Of a DNA stretch of 64,000 nt, positions 16,472 through 26,324 are shown one piece after another. Source of the stretch: Solidesulfovibrio sp. (GTDB lineage: Bacteria; Desulfobacterota; Desulfovibrionia; Desulfovibrionales; Desulfovibrionaceae); the NCBI RefSeq assembly GCF_029978005.1, contig NZ_JARKOZ010000095.1, positions 1 to 64,000 of the forward strand, given 5' to 3'. A program made the position numbers and the translations under genes. The first letter of the stretch is position 1. Each line of letters begins with the position of its first letter. The notes under the pieces are model-generated. The model had not been told where the DNA came from. It saw only the letters and a program-made list of their open reading frames with translations, and made no database searches.

Positions 16472-18238
16472 ATGAAAAATGCAAAACGGCGCACGGGAAC
16501 ACTGCTTGTCGCCCTGGCCCTGGTCGGGGCCGGCGGCTTGCTGACGCTGACGGCGGGAAAGGGCGCGGCCAAGGAGCAGGGGGACGAGAAGCTGCGGGCC
16601 GACATCCTGTCCATCGACGAACTCAAGCAGTTCGGCCCGCTCACCCAGCCTCCGGTCGTCTTCCTCCACGACAAGCACACGGCGGCGCTCGGCAAGCAAG
16701 CCAAGTTCTACCAGAAGGAATGCGGTACCTGCCACCTGTCGACCAAGGACGGGACCATGTTCCTGGCCTACCAGCGCGACGACCAGCCCGCCTCGGCCGA
16801 CAAGATCAAAAACACCTACCACAACAACTGCATCAAGTGCCACATGGACATGTCCGCCGCCGGCGTGAAGTCCGGGCCCTCGGACGTGCAGTGCAAGGGC
16901 TGCCACAACGGCACGCCCGACGTCTCCTCCAACTGGCAGCCCATCGTAGTGGACAAGCGCCTGCACTTCCGCCACGCCGCCACCCAGGAGAAGGCCGAGA
17001 ACAAGTGCGGCGCCTGCCACCACATCTATGACGAGGCCGCCGGCAAGACCATCGCCGCGCCCGCGCCCGAGAAGGTGCCCGGGGCCTGCGTGTACTGCCA
17101 CACCGAGTCCGGCTCCACCGTGCCCGGACGCAAGCCCGAGAAGATCCGCTCCCTGCGCCTGGCCGCCCACGGCGAGTGCGTGACCTGTCACCGCGCCGTG
17201 GCCGCTTCCGGCGCCAAGGACGTGGCCACCGGCCCGTCCACCTGCGCCGGCTGCCACGGGCCGCTGGACCAGAAGGCCATCGCCGAGACGTCGCTCAAAA
17301 AAATTCCGGCCGGAGCCGACCTGCGCATCAAGCGCGGCCAGCCCGACTACGCCATGATCCGCCCGGCCGCCGTGGCCAAGCCGCTCATCGGCGCGGACGG
17401 CAAGCCGGTCAAACCCTACGGCATGCCGCCGGTGCCCTTTGACCACAAGTACCACGAGGCCAAAAGCGAGACCTGCGTCTCCTGCCACCACGCCGCCCTG
17501 ACCTCCTGCGCCGAGAAGTGCCACACCGTGGCCGGGGCCAAGGAAGGCGGCTTCGTCACCCTGGAAGCGGCCATGCACAAGGTCGAGGCGACCCAGAGCT
17601 GCGCCGGCTGCCACGCGACGGCCCAGAAGAAGCCCGAGTGCGCCGGCTGCCACAACTCCATGAAAAAGGGCGTCGGCGACAAGAGCCAGTGCGGCTCCTG
17701 CCACGTGACCCCGACCGAGGGCCTCGACGCCGCCGTGTCCGAGTTCATGGGCAGAAACGACAAGGAAGCCGCCGCCATGGCCCCGGCCCTGGCCGAGAAG
17801 CTCCTTGCCGGCAAGCGCCCGGAGACGGCGACCTTCCCCGCCTCCGACATCCCCGAGACCGTGACCATCGGCTCCATCGCCAAGGACTACGAGCCCTCGG
17901 TGCTGCCGCACCGCAAGATCGTGCAGTCCATGGTGGCCGGCATGAAGGACAGCAAGCTGGCCGGGGCCTTCCACGCCACGGACGCGGCCGTGTGCCAGGG
18001 CTGCCACCACAATAGCCCCGCTTCCAAGACCCCGCCGCGCTGCGGCAATTGCCACCCCGCCGTCGAAGGCACGGCCGCCTCGCCGCGCCCGGCGCTCAAG
18101 GCCGCCTACCACAACCAGTGCATGGGCTGCCACACGGCCATGGGCATCGACGGCAAGGTGGTCGACAAGGCCGCGGGCGCCAAGCCCGTGCCCAAGGCCA
18201 CGGACTGCACCGGCTGCCATGCGGCGAAGAAGCAATAG
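16472..18238 (+). CDS. hmcA: high-molecular-weight cytochrome c HmcA (16 heme-binding motifs)
   Basis: Signal peptide plus 15 CXXCH motifs and one CX3CH (CAEKCH); followed by hmcB-F. Confidence 0.96.
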   Translation: MKNAKRRTGTLLVALALVGAGGLLTLTAGKGAAKEQGDEKLRADILSIDELKQFGPLTQPPVVFLHDKHTAALGKQAKFYQKECGTCHLSTKDGTMFLAYQRDDQPASADKIKNTYHNNCIKCHMDMSAAGVKSGPSDVQCKGCHNGTPDVSSNWQPIVVDKRLHFRHAATQEKAENKCGACHHIYDEAAGKTIAAPAPEKVPGACVYCHTESGSTVPGRKPEKIRSLRLAAHGECVTCHRAVAASGAKDVATGPSTCAGCHGPLDQKAIAETSLKKIPAGADLRIKRGQPDYAMIRPAAVAKPLIGADGKPVKPYGMPPVPFDHKYHEAKSETCVSCHHAALTSCAEKCHTVAGAKEGGFVTLEAAMHKVEATQSCAGCHATAQKKPECAGCHNSMKKGVGDKSQCGSCHVTPTEGLDAAVSEFMGRNDKEAAAMAPALAEKLLAGKRPETATFPASDIPETVTIGSIAKDYEPSVLPHRKIVQSMVAGMKDSKLAGAFHATDAAVCQGCHHNSPASKTPPRCGNCHPAVEGTAASPRPALKAAYHNQCMGCHTAMGIDGKVVDKAAGAKPVPKATDCTGCHAAKKQ

Positions 18239-18268
18239 CACACCCCAACCAGTCGAGGTCGCGATACG

Positions 18269-19321
18269 ATGAAACGGAGACACTTTCTGGGCCTTATGGG
18301 AGCGGCCGGGGTGAGCCTGACCACGGGCGTCACGGCCAAGGCCGCCTCCAGCGCGGATGTCGCGGGATTGCCCAACGCCGGCGGCGTGCTGTTCGACGCC
18401 TCCCGGTGCATCGGCTGCCGCAAGTGCGAGGCCGCCTGCAACCAGGTCAACGAACTGCCGAAACCGGCCAAACCCTTTGACGACCTCACGGTCATGGACA
18501 CGGCGCGCCGCACCGACGCCAAGTCCTACACCGTGGTCAACAAATACGTGCCCAAGCCGGGCGAGAACCCGGTCTTTCGCAAGATTCAGTGCAACCACTG
18601 CATGGAGCCGGCCTGCGCCTCGGCCTGCTTCGTCAAGGCCTTCAAGAAGAGCGAGACCGGCGCGGTCGTCTACGACGCCTCGGTCTGCGTGGGCTGCCGC
18701 TACTGCATGGTGGCCTGCCCGTTCAACATCCCGGCCTACGAGTACGACAAGGCCTTCACCCCCCGGGTCATGAAGTGCACCCTGTGCCAGCCGCGGCTGC
18801 TCGAGGGCAAGCTGCCGGGCTGCGTCGAGGCCTGCCCCAAGGAGGCGCTGCAGTTCGGCAAGCGCCGCGAGCTCATCAACATCGCCTGGGACCGCGTCTC
18901 GGGGAATCCCGACAAGTACGTGCAGCACGTCTACGGCGAGCACGAGATGGGCGGCACGAGCTGGCTGTACATCGCGCCCAAGCCCTCCTTCGCCGCGCTC
19001 GGCATGGACGAGGGGCTGGGCACGACCTCGGCGCCGGAGCTCACCTCCGGGGCCCTGGCCGCCGTGCCGGCCGTGGCCGGCATCTGGCCGGTGCTCCTGA
19101 CCGGCATCTACGCCATCACCAAGCGCAAGGACAAGATCGCCGAGGAAGAGAAGAAGGCGGCCGTCGAGGCGGCCATCGCCAAGGCCAGCGCCGACGCCGA
19201 GGCCAAGCTGGCCGAGGAGTTGGAGAAGGCCGAGGTGGCGGGCAAGCGGCGCATCGAGGTCGAGGTCAAAAAGGCTCTCGAAGCCGCCGCCAAGGAACAA
19301 GAGGGCGGGGAGGACGCGTAA
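18269..19321 (+). CDS. hmcB: HmcB, periplasmic 4Fe-4S ferredoxin-like subunit
   Basis: [20 protein letters not shown]; cysteine clusters [47 protein letters not shown]-terminal TM and Ala/Glu/Lys-rich tail. Confidence 0.95.
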   Translation: MKRRHFLGLMGAAGVSLTTGVTAKAASSADVAGLPNAGGVLFDASRCIGCRKCEAACNQVNELPKPAKPFDDLTVMDTARRTDAKSYTVVNKYVPKPGENPVFRKIQCNHCMEPACASACFVKAFKKSETGAVVYDASVCVGCRYCMVACPFNIPAYEYDKAFTPRVMKCTLCQPRLLEGKLPGCVEACPKEALQFGKRRELINIAWDRVSGNPDKYVQHVYGEHEMGGTSWLYIAPKPSFAALGMDEGLGTTSAPELTSGALAAVPAVAGIWPVLLTGIYAITKRKDKIAEEEKKAAVEAAIAKASADAEAKLAEELEKAEVAGKRRIEVEVKKALEAAAKEQEGGEDA

Positions 19322-20496
19322 TGTCGACGGAACACACCAAAAACGGTTCCCTGTTCACGCCGTTCAACATCGTCGCCGGCATCATCCTGGCCGCCGGCCT
19401 GGTGGTGACCGTGATGCGGTTCACCATGGGCCTGGGCTCGGTCACCAACCTCTCGGACAACAACCCCTGGGGCATCTGGATCGGCTTCGACCTGCTGTGC
19501 GGCGTCGCTCTGGCCGCCGGCGGCTACACCACCTCCGCCGCCTGCTACATCTTCGGGTTCAAGCGGTTCCACGCCGCCGTGCGCCCGGCCATCCTGACGG
19601 CCTTCTTGGGCTACGCCCTGGTCGTCTTCGCCCTCAACTACGACGTCGGCCGTCCCTGGAGGCTCCCGTACCCCATCTTCTACCAGCAGGGCACGACCTC
19701 CATCCTCTTCGAAGTCGGCCTGTGCGTGTTCATCTACCTGACGGTGCTCTTTCTCGAGTACCTGCCGGCGGCCTTCGAATGGAAGGGCGGCTTCGACAAG
19801 TACCGGTCGATCCTGGTCAAGCTGACCATGGTGCTGACCATCTTCGGCGTCATCCTGTCGACCCTGCACCAGAGCTCGCTCGGCGCGCTCTACCTCATCG
19901 TCCCGTCCAAGCTGCATCCCCTGTGGTACACCCCGTACCTGCCGGTGATGTTCTTCATGTCGAGCATGTTCGCCGGCCTGTCCATGGTCGTGTTCGAGGG
20001 CACGCTCTCGCACAAGTACTTCCATCACAAGATGGACGAGGACTACAACGCCAATTATCTGGACCTGCAGTTCGCCTTCGCCAAGGGGGCGGCCTGGATC
20101 ATGGCCGGCTACCTGGCCATGAAGCTCCTCGGTCTGTCCATGGACAACCGCTGGCACTACCTCTTCACCGGCTACGGAGCCTGGTGGCTGCTCGAGGTGG
20201 TGGGCTTCGTCGTGCTGCCCTGCTACTGCTACGCCGTGGGCTACCGTGACCGCAACATCGGCCTCGTGCGCCTGGCCGCCCCGTGGACGGTCATCGGCAT
20301 CATGCTCAACCGTTTCGACGTGAGCCTGATCGCCTTCAACTGGCAGCTGCCGAGCGCCGAGCGCTACTTCCCGAGCCTGGGCGAGATCATCATTTCGCTC
20401 TTCGTGGTCACGATCGGCGTCCTGGTCTTCAAGTTCATCGTCACCCGCATGCCGATCTTCTACGCGCATCCGGCGTACAAAGACTCGTCCCACTAG
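19321..20496 (+). CDS. hmcC: HmcC, NrfD-like integral membrane subunit
   Basis: [69 protein letters not shown], NrfD/HmcC type. Start overlaps the hmcB stop (TAATG). Confidence 0.95.
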   Translation: MSTEHTKNGSLFTPFNIVAGIILAAGLVVTVMRFTMGLGSVTNLSDNNPWGIWIGFDLLCGVALAAGGYTTSAACYIFGFKRFHAAVRPAILTAFLGYALVVFALNYDVGRPWRLPYPIFYQQGTTSILFEVGLCVFIYLTVLFLEYLPAAFEWKGGFDKYRSILVKLTMVLTIFGVILSTLHQSSLGALYLIVPSKLHPLWYTPYLPVMFFMSSMFAGLSMVVFEGTLSHKYFHHKMDEDYNANYLDLQFAFAKGAAWIMAGYLAMKLLGLSMDNRWHYLFTGYGAWWLLEVVGFVVLPCYCYAVGYRDRNIGLVRLAAPWTVIGIMLNRFDVSLIAFNWQLPSAERYFPSLGEIIISLFVVTIGVLVFKFIVTRMPIFYAHPAYKDSSH

Positions 20497-20516
20497 GATG
20501 AAAGGGGAGATATACG

Positions 20517-20651
20517 ATGTTTAACACCCTGCAAGACCTGATGCTGCACAACAAGAGCATCACCTACGTGCTCATGGGCGTGGTGCTCGTCTGCTTCATC
20601 GGCTTCTGGCGGTTCCTCACGGGACGCGAAGAACGCAACCGGCGCTACTAG
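20517..20651 (+). CDS. hmcD: HmcD, small membrane subunit (44 aa, absent from ORF track)
   Basis: MFNTLQDLMLHNKSITYVLMGVVLVCFIGFWRFLTGREERNRRY, one TM segment, preceded by AAAGGGGAG, positioned between hmcC and hmcE. Confidence 0.9.
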   Translation: MFNTLQDLMLHNKSITYVLMGVVLVCFIGFWRFLTGREERNRRY

Positions 20652-20686
20652 GCCGATCGGACCTCGACCAAGGCAAGGAGAAAACC

Positions 20687-21364
20687 ATGTATGCATTCCT
20701 GACGGGTCCGATGCTGTGGCTGTCGTTCGCCATCTTCGTCATCGGCTGCGCCTGGCGCGTCGTCAAATACGTCAAGGGCTTGAGCTGGCAGCTCGACCGG
20801 GTCCCCTACGGGTACTACCGCGAGCTGGCCGTCAAGGGGGCGCTCAAGTCCATCCTGCACTGGATCACCCCCTACGGCTCGCGCAGCTGGCGGGTCAAGC
20901 CCCTCTACGCGGCGGCCTTCTTCCTGCTGCACATCGGCCTGGTCATCGTGCCGCTGTTCCTGTTCGCCCACGTCATGATCGTGTCCGAGCGCTTCGGGAT
21001 CAGCTGGCCGACCCTGCCGGCCGGCCTGGCCGACGCCCTGACCATCCTGGCCATCGCGGCCGGGGCCTTCATCCTGCTGCGCCGCTTCGCCCTGCCGGAA
21101 GTGCGCATCATCACCACGGCCCACGACCTCTGGATCATGGCCATCAGCCTCGCCCCGCTGGTCACGGGCTTCGTGGCCGCCCACCAGGCCGGAGAGCACA
21201 ATGGCTGGCTGCTCGCCCACATCATCACGGGCGAGATCTGGCTCATCGCCATCCCCTTCACCAAGCTCTCCCATGTGGTGCTGTTCTTCTGTTCCCGGGC
21301 CCAGATCGGTGTGGACTTCGGCGTGAAGCGCGGCGGGCAGCGCGGCCGCGGCATCGTCTGGTAG
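20687..21364 (+). CDS. hmcE: HmcE, cytochrome b-type integral membrane subunit
   Basis: [68 protein letters not shown]; multi-TM, in hmc order. Confidence 0.94.
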   Translation: MYAFLTGPMLWLSFAIFVIGCAWRVVKYVKGLSWQLDRVPYGYYRELAVKGALKSILHWITPYGSRSWRVKPLYAAAFFLLHIGLVIVPLFLFAHVMIVSERFGISWPTLPAGLADALTILAIAAGAFILLRRFALPEVRIITTAHDLWIMAISLAPLVTGFVAAHQAGEHNGWLLAHIITGEIWLIAIPFTKLSHVVLFFCSRAQIGVDFGVKRGGQRGRGIVW

Positions 21365-21401
21365 AAACGGCCGACGCCACGTCGCCAAGGAGAGAATCGA
21401 C

Positions 21402-22805
21402 ATGCCTGAAGGAATCTACTGCAACAAACAGCCGGTCACGACCGAAGAGGCCTTAAAGGCCCTGCTTTCGGACACCCGGGGCACCAAATACTACGCGGAA
21501 ATGCAAGAGCTGGAAGTGGACCGCGAAAAGCTGTGGGCCACCATCCAGAAGACCTTCAAATCGCGCATGCAGACCTGGCTCGACGTCTGCGCCCGCTGCG
21601 GGCTGTGCGCCGACTCCTGCTTCCTGTACCTGGTCAACGACCGCAACCCCGAGCAGGTGCCGTCGTACAAGATCCAGTCCACCCTGGGCGAAATGGTGCG
21701 CCGCAAGGGCGACGTGGATGGCGCCTTCATGCGCCACGCCATGGAAGTGGCCTGGTCGCGCTGCACCTGCTGCAACCGTTGCGCCCAGTTCTGCCCCCAC
21801 GGCATCGACATCGGCGTCATGATGGGCTACACGCGCGGCCTGCTCTATTCCCAGGGCTTCGTGCCCTGGGAGCTCAAGATCGGCGCGGGCATGCACCGCG
21901 TCTACCGCGCCCAGATGGACGTGACCACCGAGGATTGGGTCGAGACCTGCGAATGGATGGCCGAGGAGCAGCAGGACGACTGGCCCGGGCTCGAGATCCC
22001 CATCGACAAGGAAGACGCGGACATCATGTACACGTGCAATGCCCGCGAGCCCAAGCACTACCCCGAAGACCTGGCCGAGGCGGCCATCCTCTTCCACATC
22101 GCGGGCGAGAACTGGACCGTGCCCTCGGAAGGCTGGGAGCAGACCAGCCTGTCCATGTTCGCCGGCGACTGGGAAGCCTGCAAGCTGCAGGTGCAAAACG
22201 TCTACGCCGCCATCGAGCGCCTGCGGCCCAAGCGGGTCATCGGCACGGAATGCGGCCACGCCCACCGGGCCACGGTCGTGGAGGGCCCGTACTGGGCCGG
22301 CCGTCCCGACGGCCAGACGCCCGCACCCTACATCCACTACGTGCAGTGGGTGGCCGAGGCCCTTCGCGAGGGCAAGCTCAAGATCGACCCGGCCAAGCGC
22401 ATCCGGCAGCCCGTGACCTACCAGGACTCCTGCAACTACATCCGCAACTGGGGCCTGGCCGAGACCGCCCGCGAGATCCTGTCCTACATCGTGGAGCCGG
22501 GCTACCTGGTCGAGATGACGCCCAACAAGGAATACAACTACTGCTGCGGCGGCGGCGGCGGCTTCAACGGCATCGGCAAGTTCCGCCCCATGCGCAACAA
22601 GGCCCTGCTCACCAAGCGCGACCAGATCCTCGCCACCGGGGCCAAGCTCGTCATCGCCCCCTGCCACAACTGCTGGGACGCCATCCGCGACCTCGAGGAA
22701 GAGTACCACATCCACATCGACTGGTCGTTCCTCAAGCCGCTTCTGCTCAAGATGGTCATCGTGCCCGAGCACTTGAAGCCCAAGGACGAGGAAGACGAGG
22801 AATAG
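21402..22805 (+). CDS. hmcF: HmcF, Fe-S/CCG-domain subunit (heterodisulfide reductase-like)
   Basis: Two 4Fe-4S clusters ([25 protein letters not shown]) and CCG-type motifs ([24 protein letters not shown]). Confidence 0.94.
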   Translation: MPEGIYCNKQPVTTEEALKALLSDTRGTKYYAEMQELEVDREKLWATIQKTFKSRMQTWLDVCARCGLCADSCFLYLVNDRNPEQVPSYKIQSTLGEMVRRKGDVDGAFMRHAMEVAWSRCTCCNRCAQFCPHGIDIGVMMGYTRGLLYSQGFVPWELKIGAGMHRVYRAQMDVTTEDWVETCEWMAEEQQDDWPGLEIPIDKEDADIMYTCNAREPKHYPEDLAEAAILFHIAGENWTVPSEGWEQTSLSMFAGDWEACKLQVQNVYAAIERLRPKRVIGTECGHAHRATVVEGPYWAGRPDGQTPAPYIHYVQWVAEALREGKLKIDPAKRIRQPVTYQDSCNYIRNWGLAETAREILSYIVEPGYLVEMTPNKEYNYCCGGGGGFNGIGKFRPMRNKALLTKRDQILATGAKLVIAPCHNCWDAIRDLEEEYHIHIDWSFLKPLLLKMVIVPEHLKPKDEEDEE

Positions 22806-22856
22806 GCCGGCGCCGCGCCGATACGGCAACCACCTCACACGATCAGGGGGTCCGGA

Positions 22857-23792
22857 ATGTTTGGTAAAATAGTGTTTGCGACTTCGGGAGCGCCGGATTG
22901 CGACAGCGCCGCCCGCGTGGCCTTCGACATGGCGGGCCGCTACGGCTCGGAGATCATCGTCTTCCATTGCCTGGGCATCCTGGGCAAGGGCGACAGCAAC
23001 CTCGTGCGCGACGTGCGCACGGGCGAGGAAGTGGACGCGGACGAGGAATACCTCGAGGGCGTGCGCGAGGAACTGCGCACCACCTACGCCATCCAGCTCT
23101 CGGGCTGCCCCAAGGCCCGCATCGAGATCGCCGTGGGCAACCCCTCCCGCGAGGTGTTGCGCGTGGCCCGCAAGGAGGACGCCGACCTCGTCGTCATGGG
23201 CGCGCGCGGCCAGGGGCTCGAGGTGGGCGGCTTCTACAAGCGCGGCGTCATCGGCGGCACCCACGAGAAGGTGGCCAAGTCCGCCCGCTGCCCGGTGTTG
23301 ACCGTGGCCCGGCCGGCCGCCTCCTTCTGGGGGGGATTCTCCAACATCGTCTTCGCCACGGACTTCTCCAAGGCGTCGGAATCGGCCTTCAAGCTGGCCG
23401 AGACCATCGCCAAGGACGTCCAGGGCGATCTGCATCTGTTCCACTGCGTGGACCTCGACCGCCTGCAGTCGCCCATCGCCCTGACCCAGGAGGGCATCGA
23501 GGCCCGGCTGGCCGAGGCCCGGCGCAAGATCCACGTCGCCTACGCCGCGAAGCTCGGCGACCTGGCCAAGCGGACCACCATTGAGGTCTGGGAAGGATCG
23601 CCCTATGTGGAGATCGTCAAGTTCGCCCGTGAACGGCAGGCCGACCTCATCGTCATGGCCCACCACACTCGCGAGCTCGATCCCGACGAGCGGCCCTTCG
23701 GCAGCACCCTGGAACAGGTCCTGGTGCGGGCCACCTGTCCCGTGATCAGCATCAACCGCCCGGACAAGCTGCCCCCGGCGGGCGATGCCTAG
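22857..23792 (+). CDS. tandem universal stress protein (UspA-like)
   Basis: Two Usp domains (KIVFATSGAPDCDSAARVAFDMAGRYGSEIIVFHC...; NIVFATDFSKASESAFKLAETIAKDVQGDLHLFHC...) with G-x2-G-x9-G(S/T) type ends. Confidence 0.94.
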   Translation: MFGKIVFATSGAPDCDSAARVAFDMAGRYGSEIIVFHCLGILGKGDSNLVRDVRTGEEVDADEEYLEGVREELRTTYAIQLSGCPKARIEIAVGNPSREVLRVARKEDADLVVMGARGQGLEVGGFYKRGVIGGTHEKVAKSARCPVLTVARPAASFWGGFSNIVFATDFSKASESAFKLAETIAKDVQGDLHLFHCVDLDRLQSPIALTQEGIEARLAEARRKIHVAYAAKLGDLAKRTTIEVWEGSPYVEIVKFARERQADLIVMAHHTRELDPDERPFGSTLEQVLVRATCPVISINRPDKLPPAGDA

Positions 23793-23939
23793 CGTCGCTT
23801 TCGGCCGTTCCCGGCCCGTCGCGCCCCGGCGCGGCGGGCCGGGGAATGGTGTTTGCGTTTACAAAAAAACTTGCGTTTTTTTGCGCGACGTCAGCGCGGC
23901 CCCGGCGCCAGTCCCTCCACGCAAAGGAGAAGTGGAACC

Positions 23940-24299
23940 ATGACCAAGAAAACCATTCTGACCGTGGACGACGATCCCAATATCCGCGACTACCTGGAAG
24001 CCGTCTTCACGGACAACGGGTACAACGTGGTCACCGCCGAGAACGGCGACAAGGCCATGGAGATGCTCAAGGACCTGCGTCCCGATCTCATCACCCTGGA
24101 CGTGGAGATGCCCGACAAGTCCGGCCCCTGGGTGAGCCGGGCCATCCAGAAGGACAGCTCCCTGGCCTCCATTCCCATCGTGGTCATCACCGGGCACAGC
24201 GAGCTGACCTACATCATCCCCAAGGCGGCCGCCTTTCTGGCCAAGCCCTTCGAGGCCGACGAGGTCGTGCGCGTGGTGCGCGGCATCCTCGGCGACTAA
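23940..24299 (+). CDS. single-domain response regulator (Rrf1-like receiver)
   Basis: MTKKTILTVDDDPNIRDYLEAVFTDNGYNVVTAENGDKAMEMLKDLRPDLITLDVEMPDKSGPWVSRAIQ...LAKPFEADEV; similar to the receiver at 12084-12440. Confidence 0.93.
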   Translation: MTKKTILTVDDDPNIRDYLEAVFTDNGYNVVTAENGDKAMEMLKDLRPDLITLDVEMPDKSGPWVSRAIQKDSSLASIPIVVITGHSELTYIIPKAAAFLAKPFEADEVVRVVRGILGD

Positions 24300-24301
24300 C
24301 C

Positions 24302-24343
24302 CCGGTCCGGGGAGGCCGCTTTGCGGCGGCCTCCCCGGACCGG
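24302..24343 (+). terminator. strong hairpin after the Rrf1-like receiver
   Basis: Perfect 18-bp inverted repeat CCGGTCCGGGGAGGCCGC-TTTGCG-GCGGCCTCCCCGGACCGG immediately after the stop codon; no T-tract. Confidence 0.55.
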
Positions 24344-24377
24344 CCGGCCTGCCGGCCAGGACGAGGTGGTCGAGCCC

Positions 24378-26324
24378 ATGAGCGAATCACTGCTTTTAGT
24401 CGACGACGAGGAAGACATCCGCAGGTTTTTGGGGCTTTTTCTCGCCGACCTCGGCTACGACGTCCACGCCGCGGCCAACGGCGAGGAGGCCCTGGCCGTG
24501 TTCGACGCGGTCAAGCCGTCCATCGTGCTCACGGACATCAAGATGCCCGTCATGGACGGGCTGGAACTGCTCAAGCGCCTCAAGGCCCGGAATCCGGACA
24601 CGGAAGTGGTCATGATCTCCGGCCACGGCGACATGGACCTGGCCATCAGCTGCCTGCAAAACGACGCCGCCGACTTCGTCACCAAGCCCATCAACCACGA
24701 TATCCTGGACGCGGCCTTAAAGCGCATCGACGAGAAGCTGTCCATGCGCCGGGAGCTGCGGCAGTACACGCAGAACCTGGAAAAGCTCGTGCGCGAGAAG
24801 TCCAGCCGCGTGGTGGAGCTCGAGCGCCAGCTCGCCGCCGGCCAGATGGCCGAGACCATGTGCCAGGCCATCTCCGGCCTCTCGGCCGACCTCGGCGAGG
24901 GGGCCGGCTACTTCAACGAGATGCCCTGCTTCGTGGCCGTGCACAACGCCTCCCTCGCAGTCGTGGCCACCAATCAGCTCTACAAGGACCGCCTGGGCGA
25001 CATGGTCGGGCACCACAGCTGGGAGGCCTACGCCGGCCAGGCCCTGCGCGGCGCGGACGGCCCTATCCGCAAGACCTTCGAGACCGGCAAGGGCCAGCGC
25101 TCGCGCGAGACCATGCTCTGCAAGAACGGCCGTGAGCTGCCGGTCATGGTCCACACCTCGCCCATCGCCGCCACCAACGGCAAGGTGGAACTGGTGCTGG
25201 AAATGGCCGTGGACGTGAGCGAAATCAAGCGCCTCCAGGAAGAGCTGAGGGTCACCCAGCAGAAGTACATGGACCTTTTCGACGCCACCCCCTGTTACAT
25301 CGCCGTGCGCGACAGGCAGGGCAAGGTGGTGGCCAACAACCGCCGCTTCGTGGAGGACTTCGGCGAGGGCGTGGGCCGCACCTGCCACGATGTCTTCACC
25401 CACCGCCCCGAACCCTGCCAGGACTGCCCGGCCGAACAGACCTTCGCCGACGGCGAGCCCCATTTTCAGGAAACGGTCGTCACCACCCGCGACGGCCGCC
25501 AGCGCAACGTGCTCATCTCCACGGCGGCCATCCGCAACGCCGCCGGCGAGGTGGTCGAGGTCATGGAGATGGCCGCCGACATCACGAGCATCCGCGAGCT
25601 GCAAAGCCATCTCACTTCGCTCGGGCTGATGCTCGGGTCCATCTCCCACGGGGTCAAGGGCATGCTGACGGCGCTCGAGGGCGCGGTCTACCGCGTGGAG
25701 TCGGGCCTGCGGCGCGGCGACGTGGCCCGGTCCCAGGCCGCGGCCGAGGCGGTCAAGGCGCTGGTCGGCCGGGTGCGGGCGCTGGTCCTCAACGTCCTTT
25801 ATTACGCCAAGTCCCGGGAGCTGGCCCCGGAGACCGTGGACGCGGCCGCCTTCGCCGCCTCCCTCGCCCAGACCGTGGCCCCCAAGGCCGTCCGGGAGGG
25901 CGTGACCCTCGACGCGGACATCGCCTCCGATCTCGGCGAAATGTCCGTGGACGCCGCCAACCTGCAGGCCGCCCTGGTCAACATCCTGGAAAACGCCGTG
26001 GACGCCTGTGTGGCCGACACGGCCAAGCCCGAGCACCGCATCGCTTTCCGCGTCTCGCGCCAGGACCGCTCGATCGTCTTCGACATCGAGGACGACGGCA
26101 TGGGCATGGACCAGGAAACGCGCGAGAAGGCGTTCACGCTGTTCTTCTCGTCCAAGGGCCTGCGCGGGACCGGACTTGGCCTTTTCATCGCCCACGACAT
26201 GGTGGCCAAGCACGGCGGCGCCATCGACCTGACCTCCCAGCCCGGGGTAGGCACCCGCTTCGTGGTGCGCATCCCCGACACGCCGCCCGTGGTCGAGGCT
26301 GCGTCAGCCGCTCAGTCCGCCTGA
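24378..26324 (+). CDS. hybrid receiver-PAS-PAS sensor histidine kinase (soluble)
   Basis: MSESLLLVDDEEDIRRFLGLFLADLGYDV receiver, PAS regions, HATPase (VNILENAVDACV, GTGLGLFIAHDMVAKHGG). No TM segment seen. Confidence 0.93.
   Translation: MSESLLLVDDEEDIRRFLGLFLADLGYDVHAAANGEEALAVFDAVKPSIVLTDIKMPVMDGLELLKRLKARNPDTEVVMISGHGDMDLAISCLQNDAADFVTKPINHDILDAALKRIDEKLSMRRELRQYTQNLEKLVREKSSRVVELERQLAAGQMAETMCQAISGLSADLGEGAGYFNEMPCFVAVHNASLAVVATNQLYKDRLGDMVGHHSWEAYAGQALRGADGPIRKTFETGKGQRSRETMLCKNGRELPVMVHTSPIAATNGKVELVLEMAVDVSEIKRLQEELRVTQQKYMDLFDATPCYIAVRDRQGKVVANNRRFVEDFGEGVGRTCHDVFTHRPEPCQDCPAEQTFADGEPHFQETVVTTRDGRQRNVLISTAAIRNAAGEVVEVMEMAADITSIRELQSHLTSLGLMLGSISHGVKGMLTALEGAVYRVESGLRRGDVARSQAAAEAVKALVGRVRALVLNVLYYAKSRELAPETVDAAAFAASLAQTVAPKAVREGVTLDADIASDLGEMSVDAANLQAALVNILENAVDACVADTAKPEHRIAFRVSRQDRSIVFDIEDDGMGMDQETREKAFTLFFSSKGLRGTGLGLFIAHDMVAKHGGAIDLTSQPGVGTRFVVRIPDTPPVVEAASAAQSA

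Noticed and set aside
16343-19300. 985-aa minus strand ORF antisense to hmcA/hmcB
   Set aside because: Shadow ORF; hmcA and hmcB are unambiguous on the plus strand.
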